This document shows positions 37,721-49,946 of a stretch of 64,000 nt of DNA, in pieces (the stretch's first letter is position 1; each line of letters opens with the position of its first letter). The position numbers and the translations under genes were made by a program. The notes under the pieces are model-generated. The model was given only the letters and a program-made list of their open reading frames with translations. It was not told where the DNA came from and did not search any database. Source of the stretch: Salinicola lusitanus (lineage in GTDB: Bacteria; Pseudomonadota; Gammaproteobacteria; Pseudomonadales; Halomonadaceae); contig NZ_PZJM01000006.1 in NCBI RefSeq assembly GCF_003206045.1, forward strand, positions 58,236 through 122,235, in the 5' to 3' direction.

Positions 37721-37748
37721 ACTATAGATTTCCGCAGGGGTTTGTCAA
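37721..37748 (-). promoter_or_regulatory. Sigma-70 promoter of gltA
   Basis: Read on the minus strand, a consensus -35 TTGACA (37743-37748) and -10 TATAGT (37721-37726) are 16 bp apart, about 70 bp before the gltA start codon. Confidence 0.75.
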
Positions 37749-37985
37749 TTCGCCTAGGTCGCGTTGACACCGTGGTTGCGGCGTTTGTCCCGGATTGTAG
37801 AAGAGGTGGCGGAGTGCCAGGGCAAGGAATGGCACCGGGGATGCTCGGGCCGAGTCGCCATCATACCCATCGATGGGGGCGAGCCGACAGCGGCAAAAGA
37901 AATTTCGTTCGACTGTCGACAACCCGCAAGTCGCTGGCGACGGGGGTGGACGGAGATTTTTCCCATGAGCGGCCGGTGTGATGAT

Positions 37986-38014
37986 TTGTCATACCGTTAC
38001 CCAAACCCTATAAT
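37986..38014 (+). promoter_or_regulatory. Sigma-70 promoter of sdhCDAB
   Basis: TTGTCA (37986-37991) and a perfect TATAAT (38009-38014) are exactly 17 bp apart. The leader to the sdhC start is about 130 nt long. Confidence 0.82.
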
Positions 38015-38149
38015 CTGCAACCGCACGATATGGCATCGTCAGCCGGTTGGGGCCGCATCGGAACTGCATCTTGCGACCGTGTCCAGCTTCTAAAAACCAC
38101 CGCCCTGAACGGGCACGACCCGTTTGGGTTAAGAGAGTGTTTAAGAGCC

Positions 38150-38527
38150 GTGAATAGCAAACGTCCAGTAAACCTCGACCTGTCCACCATCCACTTTCCA
38201 CTTCCCGCACTTACCTCTATCGCACATCGCATCACCGGCGTCATCCTTTTCGTCGGGCTGATTTTCGGCTTCTGGGCGCTGGATGCTTCGCTCTCCTCTC
38301 CCGAGGGCTTCGAATCGGTGCGTAACGCGTTGGCGCACAATGTGCTGGTGAAGCTGATTGCCTGGGGCCTGCTGTCGGCACTTGGCTTCCACTTTGTCGC
38401 GGGGATCAAGCACCTGCTGATGGATACCGGCTACGGTGTCGATCTCGAGGGTGGCAATCGCAAGGCGCAGATCACTGTCGTGATCAGTGCCGTTCTGGTG
38501 GTTCTGGCAGGAGTCTGGGTATGGTAA
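38150..38527 (+). CDS. sdhC: SdhC, succinate dehydrogenase cytochrome b subunit
   Basis: A 125-residue membrane anchor with three helices. The GTG at 38150 is chosen because the family N-terminus NSKRPVNLDLSTIHFPLPA follows; the ribosome site is weak (AAGAG). SIAHRITGVILF carries the quinone-site serine and arginine, and a histidine in the second or third helix (GFHFVAGIKHLLMD) serves heme b. It overlaps sdhD by 7 bases. Confidence 0.93.
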   Translation: MNSKRPVNLDLSTIHFPLPALTSIAHRITGVILFVGLIFGFWALDASLSSPEGFESVRNALAHNVLVKLIAWGLLSALGFHFVAGIKHLLMDTGYGVDLEGGNRKAQITVVISAVLVVLAGVWVW

Positions 38528-38868
38528 CCAATATCACGAATCTGGGCCGCAGTGGCTTGTCCGACTGGCTGATCCAGCGGGTTTCCGCGGTGGTGCTGGC
38601 GCTCTATGCGCTGTTCGTCGTGGCCTACCTGCTGTTTCATCCGAACCTGGATTACGTTACCTGGAGCGGCCTGTTCTCCCAGACCTGGATGCGCATCTTC
38701 TCCTTGCTGGCCTTCATATCCATGGCCGCTCACGCCTGGGTAGGTCTGTGGACGGTCTCCACCGACTATCTCAAGCACACCGGTGTTCGCTTCGCCTTCC
38801 AGGCCGTCGTGATTCTTGCCATCTTCGTTTTTCTGGTGTGGGGCGTTCAAGTCCTCTGGGGAGCCTGA
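38521..38868 (+). CDS. sdhD: SdhD, succinate dehydrogenase membrane anchor
   Basis: A 115-residue anchor subunit with three membrane helices. SGLSDWLIQRVSAVVLALYA is the conserved start and AHAWVGLWTVSTDY in helix 2 holds the heme histidine and quinone-site residues. Its start overlaps the end of sdhC. Confidence 0.93.
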   Translation: MVTNITNLGRSGLSDWLIQRVSAVVLALYALFVVAYLLFHPNLDYVTWSGLFSQTWMRIFSLLAFISMAAHAWVGLWTVSTDYLKHTGVRFAFQAVVILAIFVFLVWGVQVLWGA

Positions 38869-38871
38869 TCC

Positions 38872-40644
38872 ATGTCAACCATGCGTAACCTGACTTTTGA
38901 CGCCATCATCATCGGCGGTGGCGGTTCCGGCCTGAGGGCGGCGCTCGAGCTGGCCAAATCCGGCAAGAAGACAGCGGTACTTTCCAAAGTTTTCCCGACG
39001 CGGTCGCACACCGTTTCCGCGCAGGGTGGCATCACCTGTGCCATCGCTTCCGCCGACCCCAATGACGACTGGCGCTGGCACATGTACGACACCGTCAAGG
39101 GCGGCGACTATATCGCCGACCAGGACGCTGCCGAGTACCTCTGCTCGGAGGGGCCGAAGGCGGTATTCGAACTCGAGCATATGGGGCTGCCTTTCTCGCG
39201 CTTCGACAATGGACGCATCTACCAGCGCCCATTCGGCGGTCAATCCAAGGACTTCGGCAAGGGCGGCCAGGCCGCACGCACCTGCGCCGCGGCCGACCGT
39301 ACCGGACACGCGCTGCTGCACACGCTCTACCAGAACAACCTGAAGAACAACACGGTCTTCCTCGACGAGTGGTACGCCATCGATCTGGTCAAGAATGCCA
39401 ATGGCGACGTGGTCGGCTGCATCGCGCTGTGCATCGAGACCGGCGAGATCGTGCACGTCAAGTCCAAGGCCACTGTGCTGGCCACCGGCGGTGCGGGCCG
39501 TATCTACGCCTCCACCACCAACGCCCTGATCAACACCGGCGATGGCATCGGCATGGCGCTGCGCGCCGGGTTCCCGATGCAGGACATGGAGATGTGGCAG
39601 TTCCATCCGACCGGCATCTACGGCGCCGGTACGCTGGTGACGGAAGGCTGTCGCGGCGAGGGCGGCTACCTGATCAACAAGGACGGTGAGCGTTTCATGG
39701 AACGCTACGCGCCCAACGCCAAGGATCTGGCTGGCCGCGACGTGGTCGCCCGCTCCATGGTCATGGAGGTGCTGGAAGGGCGCGGCTGCGGCGAAAATGG
39801 CGACCACGTCATGCTGAAGCTCGATCACCTGGGCGAAGAGGTGCTGATGAAGCGCCTGCCGGGTATCGTCGAGCTCTCCAAGACCTTCGCCCACGTGGAT
39901 CCGGTCAAGGAGCCGATCCCGGTCACGCCGACCTGTCACTACATGATGGGCGGGATTCCGACCAACGTGCACGGCCAGGCCATCACTCAGGATGGCGATG
40001 GCAACGACCAGATCGTCAACGGTCTGTTCGCCTGCGGCGAGGCGGCCTGTGTCTCGGTGCACGGCGCCAACCGCCTGGGCGGCAACTCGCTGCTCGACCT
40101 GGTGGTATTCGGTCGCGCCGCCGGGATCTATATCGACAAGGCGCTCAGCGAGGGTATCGAGTACCTCGACGCCTCGGCGTCGGACATCGAGCGTGCTACC
40201 AGCCGGCTGGCGCGCTGGAACGAGTCCAGCGGTGGCGAGTCCGTGCCCGAACTCAAGGCCGAGCTGCAGAACACCATGCAGAATGCCTTCGGGGTCTTTC
40301 GGCAGGAAGACAACATGCAGGAAGGCGTCAAGAAGCTGGCGGAACTGCGCGAGCGCATCGGACAGGCCCATCTGGGCGACAAGTCCGATGTCTTCAACAC
40401 GGCCCGGGTCGAAGCCCTGGAGCTCGATAACCTGCTGGAAGTGGCCGAGGCTACCGCGATCGCGGCGCTCGATCGCAAGGAGAGTCGCGGCGCTCACTCG
40501 CGCTACGACTACCCGGATCGCGACGATGTCAACTGGCTCAAGCACTCGCTCTTCCATCCGGGCGACAAGACCGTGACCAAGCGTGATGTCAATTTCACGC
40601 CGAAGACGGTCGATACTTTCGAGCCGAAAGTCCGTACCTACTAA
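38872..40644 (+). CDS. sdhA: SdhA, succinate dehydrogenase flavoprotein
   Basis: A 590-residue flavoprotein that oxidises succinate to fumarate. The FAD-binding [13 protein letters not shown] is at 13-25, and the covalent FAD histidine is H46 in [33 protein letters not shown] is the conserved C-terminal FAD contact. It starts 3 bases after the sdhD stop; a second ATG 9 bases in is an alternative. Confidence 0.97.
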   Translation: MSTMRNLTFDAIIIGGGGSGLRAALELAKSGKKTAVLSKVFPTRSHTVSAQGGITCAIASADPNDDWRWHMYDTVKGGDYIADQDAAEYLCSEGPKAVFELEHMGLPFSRFDNGRIYQRPFGGQSKDFGKGGQAARTCAAADRTGHALLHTLYQNNLKNNTVFLDEWYAIDLVKNANGDVVGCIALCIETGEIVHVKSKATVLATGGAGRIYASTTNALINTGDGIGMALRAGFPMQDMEMWQFHPTGIYGAGTLVTEGCRGEGGYLINKDGERFMERYAPNAKDLAGRDVVARSMVMEVLEGRGCGENGDHVMLKLDHLGEEVLMKRLPGIVELSKTFAHVDPVKEPIPVTPTCHYMMGGIPTNVHGQAITQDGDGNDQIVNGLFACGEAACVSVHGANRLGGNSLLDLVVFGRAAGIYIDKALSEGIEYLDASASDIERATSRLARWNESSGGESVPELKAELQNTMQNAFGVFRQEDNMQEGVKKLAELRERIGQAHLGDKSDVFNTARVEALELDNLLEVAEATAIAALDRKESRGAHSRYDYPDRDDVNWLKHSLFHPGDKTVTKRDVNFTPKTVDTFEPKVRTY

Positions 40645-40657
40645 GGGGGTTGTCACG

Positions 40658-41368
40658 ATGTCCAATCTGCAGGTTTCCGTTTACCGCTACAACCCTGAAA
40701 CCGACTCCGCTCCCTATATGCAGGAGTTCCAGATCGATACCCAGGGGCGCGATCTGATGGTTCTCAATATCCTGACCATGATCAAGGATCAGGATAGCTC
40801 GCTGGCTTTCCGTCGCAGCTGTCGCGAGGGCGTGTGCGGCTCCGATGGCATGAACATGAACGGCACCAACGGGCTGGCCTGCATCACGCCGCTGTCGGAC
40901 GTGGTCAAGGACAACAAGCTGGTGCTGCGTCCGCTGCCGGGGCTCCCGGTGATGCGCGACCTGGTGGTCGACATGGGACTGTTCTACAAGCAGTACGAGC
41001 GCATGCAGCCGTACTTGCAGAACGATACCGCGGCGCCGGCCATCGAGCGGCTGCAGTCGCCGGAGGAGCGTGACAAGCTGGACGGGCTCTACGAGTGTAT
41101 CCTGTGTGCCTGCTGCTCGACCTCTTGCCCGTCTTTCTGGTGGAACCCGGACAAGTTCGTGGGCCCGGCCGGCCTGCTGCAGGCCTACCGCTTCCTGGCG
41201 GACTCGCGTGACAACGCCACCCAGGCGCGGCTGGCCGAGCTGGAAGACCCGTTCAGCCTGTTCCGTTGCCGCGGCATCATGAACTGCGTCGCCGTCTGCC
41301 CGAAGGGTCTGAACCCGACTCGGGCGATCGGCAAGATTCGCGAAATGCTGTTGTCCAACGCGACCTGA
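40658..41368 (+). CDS. sdhB: SdhB, succinate dehydrogenase iron-sulfur subunit
   Basis: A 236-residue subunit with three clusters: SCREGVCGSDGMN and GLAC for [2Fe-2S], CILCACCSTSC for [4Fe-4S], and CRGIMNCVAVCPKGLNP for [3Fe-4S] and its last ligand. GGGGG lies 8 bases before the ATG. It passes electrons from SdhA to the quinone in SdhCD. Confidence 0.97.
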   Translation: MSNLQVSVYRYNPETDSAPYMQEFQIDTQGRDLMVLNILTMIKDQDSSLAFRRSCREGVCGSDGMNMNGTNGLACITPLSDVVKDNKLVLRPLPGLPVMRDLVVDMGLFYKQYERMQPYLQNDTAAPAIERLQSPEERDKLDGLYECILCACCSTSCPSFWWNPDKFVGPAGLLQAYRFLADSRDNATQARLAELEDPFSLFRCRGIMNCVAVCPKGLNPTRAIGKIREMLLSNAT

Positions 41369-41434
41369 TCGTCAAAGGCGGTATCTACGACTTAAATCGT
41401 AGCGCTGGGCTTGTTATCATACCGCCACGCTACC

Positions 41435-41457
41435 GGCTGCGACCCAATGTCGCAGCC
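41435..41457 (+). promoter_or_regulatory. Intercistronic stem-loop after sdhB
   Basis: GGCTGCGAC (41435-41443) pairs with GTCGCAGCC (41449-41457) around CCAAT. No T-tract follows. With the next hairpin it separates the sdh and suc parts. Confidence 0.55.
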
Positions 41458-41477
41458 GACTAGAGCTCAAGATGTCA

Positions 41478-41502
41478 GCCGGTGCCTCGCGCACCGGCTT
41501 TT
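41478..41502 (+). terminator. Probable intrinsic terminator between sdhB and sucA
   Basis: GCCGGTGC (41478-41485) pairs with GCACCGGC (41491-41498), followed by four T. Readthrough into sucA may still occur; a dedicated sucA promoter was not identified in the remaining 120 bp. Confidence 0.6.
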
Positions 41503-41625
41503 AACGATCATGAAGACGCCTTGAATGGCATGATCGTTGGCCGTCTCGCGACGGTTCCGGAGTGACGCCGAGGCGCAGCTGCGACCGGCGCCGACAACAC
41601 CCCATCAGTGTAGGGTGAACGAGAG

Positions 41626-44457
41626 ATGCAAGAAGGCATAATGGAGTTGATGTGGCGCACTTCCCACATGAGCGGCGGCAACGCCCACTATGTGGAAGCG
41701 CTCTACGAGCAGTACCTGGATGATCCCGCGACCGTTCCCGATGAGTGGCGCCAAGCTTTCGAGCAGTTGCCGCGCCTGGAAGGCTCTCCCTCCCAAGACG
41801 TTCCCCTCAGCCCGATACGGGAGCAGTTCTATCAACTGTCGCGCGAACGTCGCACCCCCGCGACCGCCGCCACCGGCAGTAGCGAGAACCGCAAGCAGGT
41901 CAAGGTTCTCCAGCTGATCAACGCGTATCGATTCCGGGGCCATCAGCGCGCGAACATCGATCCGCTCGGCTTGCGCAAGCCCGACACGGTCCCCGATCTC
42001 GATCTCTCCTTCCACGACCTGACTCAAGCCGACATGAACACCGAGTTCCAGACCGGTTCGTTCTTTCTGGGCAAAGAGGAAGCGTCGCTCAAGGAGATCG
42101 TCGAGGCGCTCGAGCAGACCTACTGTCGCTCGATCGGCTGCGAGTTCATGCATATCGTCAACACCGAGGAGAAACGCTGGCTGCAGCAGCGTTTCGAGTC
42201 GGTGCGGTCCAAGCCGAAATACAGTCAGAGCGAACGCGAACACCTGCTGGAGCGCCTGACCGCGGCCGAGGGGCTGGAGAGCTATCTCGCTTCCAAGTAT
42301 CCGGGCACCAAGCGCTTCGGTCTGGAGGGGGGCGAATCCTTCATCCCGATGATGGACGAGGTGATCCAGCGCAGCGGCAATTATGGCGTCAAGGAAGTGG
42401 TGATCGGCATGGCCCACCGCGGACGCCTCAACCTGCTGGTCAACATCCTCGGCAAGAGCCCGTCGGAGTTGATCGACGAGTTCGACGGCAAGAAGCAGAT
42501 CGAACAGGGCTCCGGCGATGTCAAGTATCACCAGGGCTTCAGCTCCAACGTCATGACGCCTGGTGGCGAAGTCCACCTGGCACTGGCGTTCAACCCCTCG
42601 CATCTGGAGATCGTCTCCCCGGTCGTGGAAGGTTCCGTGCGCGCACGCCAGGATCGCCGCCAGGACGACGATGGCCAGCAGGTCCTGCCGGTGGTGGTCC
42701 ACGGTGACGCTGCCTTCGCCGGCCAGGGCGTGGTGATGGAAACCTTCCAGATGTCGCAGACCCGCGGTTACAAGACCGGCGGTACGCTGCACATCGTGAT
42801 CAACAACCAGGTCGGTTTCACCACCTCGCGGCCCGATGACGCGCGTTCCACCGAGTACTGCACCGACATCGCCAAGATGGTTCAGGCGCCGATTCTGCAC
42901 GTCAACGGTGATGATCCTGAAGCGGTGCTTCACGCGACCCAGGTCGCCGTGGACTATCGCAAGGAGTTCCAGCGCGACGTCGTGATCGACCTGGTCTGCT
43001 ACCGTCGGCGTGGCCACAACGAGGCCGACGAGCCGTCCGGCACCCAGCCGCTGATGTACTCCAAGATCAAGTCGCACAAGTCGACGCGGACGCTCTACGT
43101 GGAGCAACTGATCAAGGAAGGCGTGCTGAACGAGGAGCAGGCCAAGCAGATGGGCGAGCAGTATCGGGACGATCTGCTGGCCGGCAATCATGTCGCCAAC
43201 GCGCTGGTGAAGCAGCCCAACACCGGCTTGTTCGTCGACTGGACGCCGTATCTGGGACATGAATGGAGCGGTGACACCGATACCAGTTGCGATCTCGATC
43301 AACTGACCCAGTTGGCGCAGAAGATGAGCGAGATCCCCAACGGTATCGACGTTCAGCGCCAGGTTGCTCGGGTCTACGAGGAGCGTCGCAAGATGCTGGC
43401 CGGCAACCAGCCGCTCAACTGGGGATTCGCCGAGACGCTGGCCTACGCCACCCTGGTCGACGCCGGGCATCCGGTGCGCCTGACAGGGCAGGATACCGGC
43501 CGAGGCACGTTCTCTCATCGGCATGCCGTGGTGCACAACCAGGCCGACGCCTCGACCTATGTCCCGCTGCAGCATATCAAGGACGACCAGCCCGCCTTCG
43601 CCATCTACGACTCCTTCCTGTCGGAGGAGGCCGTCCTGGCATTCGAATACGGCTACGCCACGACCGCGCCCAACTCGCTGATCATCTGGGAAGCCCAGTT
43701 CGGCGACTTCTTCAACGGCGCTCAGGTGGTGGTCGACCAGTTCATCTCCTCTGGCGAGTCGAAATGGGCACGTCTGTGCGGTCTGACGCTGCTGCTGCCG
43801 CATGGTTATGAAGGGCAGGGGCCGGAGCACTCCTCCGCTCGCCTCGAGCGTTTCCTCCAGCTGTGTGCCGAGCACAACATGCAGGTTTGCGTACCGACCA
43901 CCCCGGCGCAGATCTTCCATCTGCTGCGTCGCCAGGTGATCCGGCCGCTGCGCAAGCCGCTGATCGTGATGTCGCCCAAGAGCCTGCTGCGCCACAAGGA
44001 TGCGACCTCGACCATGGAAGAGCTCGCGGAAGGGCGCTTCCAGATGGTCATCCCCGACGTCGGCGAACGGGATCCTCAGCAGGTCAAGCGCGCCGTGCTC
44101 TGCTCGGGCAAGGTCTACTACGATCTCGCGACCTACCGGTCCGAAAACGAGCGTGACGACACGGCAATCATTCGTGTCGAGCAGCTCTATCCTTTTCCCA
44201 AGGACGAGCTATGGGAAGCGCTCAAGACCTATCCGAATCTGGAACAGGTCGTCTGGTGTCAGGAAGAGCCGCTCAACCAGGGCGCCTGGTATCAGAGTCA
44301 GCACCATCTGCGCCTGGTGGCGGGTATGGTGCGCGAGGGATTGGATCACAGCCTCAAGTTCGCGGGTCGTCCGGCTTCTGCCGCGCCAGCCGCGGGCTAC
44401 ATGTCTGTCCATGTGGCCCAGCAGAGCCAACTGGTCGACGACGCTTTCAACGCGTAA
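41626..44457 (+). CDS. sucA: SucA, 2-oxoglutarate dehydrogenase E1
   Basis: A 943-residue thiamine-diphosphate enzyme that decarboxylates 2-oxoglutarate and reductively succinylates the E2 lipoyl group. Recognisable parts are IGMAHRGRLNLLVNILGK, SSNVMTPGGEVHLALAFNPSHLEIV (in part) and HGDAAFAGQGVVMETFQMS with the thiamine motif. The first ATG is used; M6 (41641) has a slightly better ribosome site. Length matches the E. coli enzyme (933). Confidence 0.97.
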   Translation: MQEGIMELMWRTSHMSGGNAHYVEALYEQYLDDPATVPDEWRQAFEQLPRLEGSPSQDVPLSPIREQFYQLSRERRTPATAATGSSENRKQVKVLQLINAYRFRGHQRANIDPLGLRKPDTVPDLDLSFHDLTQADMNTEFQTGSFFLGKEEASLKEIVEALEQTYCRSIGCEFMHIVNTEEKRWLQQRFESVRSKPKYSQSEREHLLERLTAAEGLESYLASKYPGTKRFGLEGGESFIPMMDEVIQRSGNYGVKEVVIGMAHRGRLNLLVNILGKSPSELIDEFDGKKQIEQGSGDVKYHQGFSSNVMTPGGEVHLALAFNPSHLEIVSPVVEGSVRARQDRRQDDDGQQVLPVVVHGDAAFAGQGVVMETFQMSQTRGYKTGGTLHIVINNQVGFTTSRPDDARSTEYCTDIAKMVQAPILHVNGDDPEAVLHATQVAVDYRKEFQRDVVIDLVCYRRRGHNEADEPSGTQPLMYSKIKSHKSTRTLYVEQLIKEGVLNEEQAKQMGEQYRDDLLAGNHVANALVKQPNTGLFVDWTPYLGHEWSGDTDTSCDLDQLTQLAQKMSEIPNGIDVQRQVARVYEERRKMLAGNQPLNWGFAETLAYATLVDAGHPVRLTGQDTGRGTFSHRHAVVHNQADASTYVPLQHIKDDQPAFAIYDSFLSEEAVLAFEYGYATTAPNSLIIWEAQFGDFFNGAQVVVDQFISSGESKWARLCGLTLLLPHGYEGQGPEHSSARLERFLQLCAEHNMQVCVPTTPAQIFHLLRRQVIRPLRKPLIVMSPKSLLRHKDATSTMEELAEGRFQMVIPDVGERDPQQVKRAVLCSGKVYYDLATYRSENERDDTAIIRVEQLYPFPKDELWEALKTYPNLEQVVWCQEEPLNQGAWYQSQHHLRLVAGMVREGLDHSLKFAGRPASAAPAAGYMSVHVAQQSQLVDDAFNA

Positions 44458-44508
44458 GACGCCTTGCCGCTGAGACAGGCGCGAGAGAAAAGAGACTAAG
44501 GATACGAC

Positions 44509-46086
44509 ATGGCTACTGATATCAAAGCGCCGACTTTTCCCGAATCCGTTGCCGAGGGAACGGTCGCCACTTGGCACAAGAAAGTGGGCGACAGCGTCGA
44601 GCGCGATGAACTGATCGTCGAGATCGAGACCGACAAGGTCGTCCTCGAGGTGGTGGCGCCCGAGGCCGGTACGCTCTCCGAGATCAAGATCGAAGAGGGC
44701 GACACCTGCGAATCCGAGCAGGTGCTGGGCGTTCTCGGCGCGGCTTCGGAAGGCGGCAAGAGTGAAGAGAAGCCGGCCGCCGATGAGAAGTCGGAAGGCG
44801 AGGAGAAGTCGGGTAGCGATAAGCCGGCGGCCAAGCCTGCCGCGTCCGGCAAGAGCTTCGAGGTCAAGGCGCCGAGCTTCCCCGAATCCGTGCAGGAAGG
44901 CACCGTCGCCAGTTGGACCAAGAAAGTCGGTGAAGCGGTCAAGCGCGACGAGGTGCTGGCCGAGATCGAGACCGACAAGGTCGTGCTGGAAGTCGTCGCC
45001 CCGGCCGACGGCGCGCTCTCCGAGATCAAGGTCGAGGAAGGCGAGGTCGTCGAATCCGAGGCGCTGCTGGCCGTCTTCTCCGAGGGTGCGGGTGGTGAAG
45101 GCGACGGCGGGGCTTCCGCTGAATCCTCCGGCGACCGGGACGAGGCTCCCGCTGGCGATGGTGAGGAAGATGCCAAGGTGGATGGCAAGATCCTGGCGCC
45201 TGCCGCGCGCAAGCTGGCGGCCGAGAACGATCTCGATGTCAGCAAGATCGAGGGCACCGGCAAGGGCGGTCGGATATTGAAGGAAGACGTGCAGAAGGCG
45301 GTCAAGGATGGCTCGGCGAAGAAATCCGCCAAGCCGGCTGCCACCTCCGCATCGAAAGCGGCGGCAGCGCCGGCGGTCGAGGGCGAGCGTCCCGAGCAGC
45401 GCGTGCCGATGAGCCGCCTGCGCCAGACCATCGCCAAGCGCCTGGTCCAGGCCCAGCAGACCGCGGCCATGCTGACCACCTACAACGAGGTGGACATGAG
45501 CGCGGTGATGGCACTGCGCAGTGAATACAAGGACACCTTCCTCAAGGCGCACGACGTCAAGCTCGGCTTCATGGGCTTCTTCGTCAAGGCGGCAACCGAG
45601 GCGCTCAAGCGCTTCCCCGACGTCAACGCCTCCATCGATGGCACCGACATCGTCTACCACGGCTATCAGGACATCGGCGTCGCCGTCTCCACGCCGCGCG
45701 GTCTGGTGGTGCCGGTGCTGCGTGACACCGACAGCATGAAGCTGGCCGATGTCGAGAAGGCGATTGGCGACTTCGGCAAGCGCGGTCGCGAGGGCAAGCT
45801 CGGCATCGACGACATGCAGGGCGGCACCTTTACCATCACCAATGGCGGCATTTTCGGCTCGCTGATGTCGACGCCGATCCTGAACCCGCCGCAGACCGCG
45901 ATCCTGGGCATGCACAAGATCCAGGAGCGTCCGATGGCGGTCAACGGCAAGGTCGAGATTCGCCCGATGATGTACCTCGCCGTCTCCTACGACCACCGCA
46001 TGATCGACGGCAAGGACGCGGTCCAGTTCCTGGTGGCGATCAAGTCGCTGCTGGAAGACCCGGCGCGCCTGCTGCTGGATATCTGA
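44509..46086 (+). CDS. sucB: SucB, dihydrolipoyl succinyltransferase with two lipoyl domains
   Basis: A 525-residue E2 of the 2-oxoglutarate dehydrogenase complex. Two lipoyl domains are present, each with [12 protein letters not shown], lipoylated at K43 and K157. They are joined by an acidic/alanine-rich linker, followed by a peripheral-subunit-binding domain (about 227-265) and the catalytic acyltransferase domain with [17 protein letters not shown]. coli SucB (405 residues) has a single lipoyl domain. The succinyltransferase assignment comes from context (sucA, lpd, sucCD). It follows sucA by 51 bp. Confidence 0.94.
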   Translation: MATDIKAPTFPESVAEGTVATWHKKVGDSVERDELIVEIETDKVVLEVVAPEAGTLSEIKIEEGDTCESEQVLGVLGAASEGGKSEEKPAADEKSEGEEKSGSDKPAAKPAASGKSFEVKAPSFPESVQEGTVASWTKKVGEAVKRDEVLAEIETDKVVLEVVAPADGALSEIKVEEGEVVESEALLAVFSEGAGGEGDGGASAESSGDRDEAPAGDGEEDAKVDGKILAPAARKLAAENDLDVSKIEGTGKGGRILKEDVQKAVKDGSAKKSAKPAATSASKAAAAPAVEGERPEQRVPMSRLRQTIAKRLVQAQQTAAMLTTYNEVDMSAVMALRSEYKDTFLKAHDVKLGFMGFFVKAATEALKRFPDVNASIDGTDIVYHGYQDIGVAVSTPRGLVVPVLRDTDSMKLADVEKAIGDFGKRGREGKLGIDDMQGGTFTITNGGIFGSLMSTPILNPPQTAILGMHKIQERPMAVNGKVEIRPMMYLAVSYDHRMIDGKDAVQFLVAIKSLLEDPARLLLDI

Positions 46087-46094
46087 TGACCGGA

Positions 46095-46117
46095 GCCCGG
46101 ACGCCTCGCGTCCGGGC
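46095..46117 (+). promoter_or_regulatory. Intercistronic stem-loop between sucB and lpd
   Basis: GCCCGGACGC (46095-46104) pairs perfectly with GCGTCCGGGC (46108-46117) around CTC. No T-tract follows, so it is more likely an mRNA stability or processing element than a terminator. Confidence 0.55.
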
Positions 46118-46158
46118 CAGCGGATATTCGCACCGTCGCACACGAATTCGAAGACTGA

Positions 46159-47640
<1,482 letters not shown>

Positions 47641-47667
47641 GTCGTTCTCCAGCGTTTCCTGCACTAG

Positions 47668-47718
47668 GTGCCATTCCCAGGAATGGCACGGGGGCGACGA
47701 GCCGGTTGACCGGCTCGT
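47668..47718 (+). promoter_or_regulatory. Two tandem stem-loops between lpd and sucC
   Basis: GTGCCATTCC (47668-47677) pairs with GGAATGGCAC (47680-47689), and ACGAGCCGG (47697-47705) with CCGGCTCGT (47710-47718). Neither is followed by a T-tract. They lie 39 bp before the sucC start. Confidence 0.55.
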
Positions 47719-47756
47719 TGCCATTCGAGTCACATGCAACCTAATGGCATGAATCG

Positions 47757-48923
47757 ATGAACCTTCACGAGTATCAGGGCAAACAGCTGTTTGCCGATTA
47801 TGGTCTTCCCGTTTCCAAGGGCTTCGCCGTCGACACGCCGGATGAAGCCGCGCAGGCCTGCAAGAAAATCGGTGGCGACAAGTGGGTCGTCAAGGCCCAG
47901 GTTCACGCGGGCGGCCGCGGCAAGGCCGGCGGCGTCAAGCTGATCAAGAGCCCGGAAGAAGCCAAGGCGTTCGCCGAGCAGTGGCTGGGCAAGAACCTGG
48001 TGACCTATCAGACCGACGAGAAGGGTCAGCCGGTCGCCAAGATCCTGGTCGAGAACTGCACCGATATCGCCAGCGAGCTCTATCTGGGCGCGGTGGTTGA
48101 TCGCGCTACCCGGCGGGTGGTCTTCATGGCCTCCACCGAAGGCGGCGTCGAGATCGAGAAGGTCGCCGAAGAGACGCCCGAGAAGATCCTCAAGGCCGAG
48201 ATCGATCCGCTGGTCGGCGCGCAGCCGTACCAGGCCCGGGAGCTGGCTTTCCAGCTGGGCCTGAACAAGGATCAGATCAAGCAGTTCACCAAGATCTTCC
48301 TGGGCCTCTCCAAGCTGTTCCACGACAAGGATCTGGCGCTTCTCGAGATCAACCCGCTGGTGATCACCGACGAAGGCAACCTCCACTGCCTCGACGCCAA
48401 GATCAACCTCGACGCCAATGCCATGTATCGCCACCCGGACCTGCAGGCGATGCGTGACCCGTCGCAGGAAGACGAGCGCGAGGCCCACGCCCAGGAGTGG
48501 GAACTCAACTACGTCGCCCTCGACGGTAACATCGGCTGCATGGTCAACGGTGCCGGTCTGGCCATGGGCACCATGGACATCGTCAACCTCAACGGTGGCA
48601 GCCCGGCCAACTTCCTCGACGTCGGTGGCGGCGCGACCAAGGAGCGGGTGGCGGAAGCGTTCAAGATCATTCTCTCCGACACCAACGTCAAGGCCGTGCT
48701 GGTCAACATCTTCGGCGGTATCGTGCGTTGCGACATGATCGCCGAAGGCATCATCGGTGCCGTCGAGCAGGTCGGCGTCAACGTGCCGGTCGTGGTGCGT
48801 CTGGAAGGTAACAACGCCGAGCTGGGTGCCGAGAAACTGGCCTCCAGCGGTCTGAACATCATCGCTGCTACCAGCCTGACTGACGCGGCTCAGCAGGTCG
48901 TCAAAGCGGCGGAGGGCAAGTAA
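47757..48923 (+). CDS. sucC: SucC, succinyl-CoA synthetase beta subunit
   Basis: A 388-residue ATP-grasp subunit, identical in length to E. coli Suc[23 protein letters not shown] is the family start (in part), [13 protein letters not shown] binds nucleotide, and [13 protein letters not shown] and [13 protein letters not shown] are the C-terminal signature. With SucD it makes succinate, CoA and ATP/GTP from succinyl-CoA. Its stop overlaps the sucD start by one base. Confidence 0.97.
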   Translation: MNLHEYQGKQLFADYGLPVSKGFAVDTPDEAAQACKKIGGDKWVVKAQVHAGGRGKAGGVKLIKSPEEAKAFAEQWLGKNLVTYQTDEKGQPVAKILVENCTDIASELYLGAVVDRATRRVVFMASTEGGVEIEKVAEETPEKILKAEIDPLVGAQPYQARELAFQLGLNKDQIKQFTKIFLGLSKLFHDKDLALLEINPLVITDEGNLHCLDAKINLDANAMYRHPDLQAMRDPSQEDEREAHAQEWELNYVALDGNIGCMVNGAGLAMGTMDIVNLNGGSPANFLDVGGGATKERVAEAFKIILSDTNVKAVLVNIFGGIVRCDMIAEGIIGAVEQVGVNVPVVVRLEGNNAELGAEKLASSGLNIIAATSLTDAAQQVVKAAEGK

Positions 48924-49795
48924 TGAGTATCCTGATCGACAAGAGCACCAAGGTCATCTGCCAGGGCTTCACCGGTGGCCAGGGGACTTTCCACTCCGAG
49001 CAGGCGATCGCCTACGGCACCAACATGGTCGGCGGTGTCACGCCGGGCAAGGGCGGCCAAGAGCACTTGGGCCTGCCGGTGTTCAACACCGTCAAGGAAG
49101 CGGTCGAGAAGACCGGCGCCGAGGCGTCCGTCATCTACGTGCCGGCCGCGTTCTGCAAGGACTCGATCCTCGAAGCCGCCAACGCCGGCATCAAGCTGAT
49201 CGTCTGCATCACCGAGGGCATCCCGACGCTGGACATGCTCGACGTCAAGGTCAAGTGTGACGAGCTGGGCGTGCGCCTGATCGGCCCGAACTGCCCCGGC
49301 GTGATCACCCCGGGTGAGACCAAGATCGGCATCATGCCGGGTCACATCCACAAGCCGGGCCGTGTCGGTATCGTGTCGCGTTCCGGCACCCTGACCTACG
49401 AAGCGGTCAAGCAGACCACCGATCACGGTTTCGGCCAGTCCACCTGTGTGGGCATCGGCGGCGACCCGATCCCGGGCTCCACCTTCATCGACATCCTCGA
49501 GATGTTCGAGAAGGACCCGCAGACCGAAGCGATCGTGATGATCGGCGAGATCGGCGGCACCGCCGAAGAGGAAGCCGCAGCCTACATCAAGGCCAACGTC
49601 TCCAAACCGGTGGTCTCCTATATCGCCGGTGTGACCGCACCTCCGGGCAAGCGCATGGGCCATGCCGGTGCGATCATCTCCGGTGGCAAGGGCACCGCAG
49701 ACGAGAAATTCGCCGCGCTGGAAGATGCGGGCGTCAAGACCGTGCGTTCGCTGGCCGAGATTGGCGACGCGCTGAAGGCCGTGACCGGCTGGTAA
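48923..49795 (+). CDS. sucD: SucD, succinyl-CoA synthetase alpha subunit
   Basis: A 290-residue subunit with CoA-binding [15 protein letters not shown] and the phospho-histidine loop in [17 protein letters not shown]-type sequence ([17 protein letters not shown] here, about residues 242-258). It starts on the last base of the sucC stop codon, indicating coupling. It ends the TCA block. Confidence 0.97.
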   Translation: MSILIDKSTKVICQGFTGGQGTFHSEQAIAYGTNMVGGVTPGKGGQEHLGLPVFNTVKEAVEKTGAEASVIYVPAAFCKDSILEAANAGIKLIVCITEGIPTLDMLDVKVKCDELGVRLIGPNCPGVITPGETKIGIMPGHIHKPGRVGIVSRSGTLTYEAVKQTTDHGFGQSTCVGIGGDPIPGSTFIDILEMFEKDPQTEAIVMIGEIGGTAEEEAAAYIKANVSKPVVSYIAGVTAPPGKRMGHAGAIISGGKGTADEKFAALEDAGVKTVRSLAEIGDALKAVTGW

Positions 49796-49832
49796 GCCAC
49801 GTCGCCACCCTTCGAGGCGTATCGTCTCGGCA

Positions 49833-49871
49833 ACGGCCCGCCAGGGTTACCTGGCGGGCCGTCGTCGTTTT
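49833..49871 (+). terminator. Intrinsic terminator of the suc operon
   Basis: ACGGCCCGCCAGG (49833-49845) pairs perfectly with CCTGGCGGGCCGT (49850-49862); a short spacer and TTTT follow. It lies 38 bp after sucD. Confidence 0.8.
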
Positions 49872-49946
49872 CGGCGGGGATTATTGCCCTGCGAGAGTCT
49901 TGTCCAGCGAGCGATGGGCCTGTCGCCGTCGCGCCGCCGGCGCCCG

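Larger units (their letters stand above)
37653..38149. promoter_or_regulatory. gltA-sdhC divergent control region
   Basis: This 497-bp region holds the gltA promoter (37721-37748) and the sdh promoter (37986-38014). Between them lie about 240 bp without a gene or a recognisable operator that I can name; the long spacing leaves room for shared regulators of TCA genes. Confidence 0.6.

Noticed and set aside
38875-40665. Nearly 600-codon open frame antisense to sdhA
   Set aside because: It is a shadow of sdhA in high-GC DNA and has no protein-family features.
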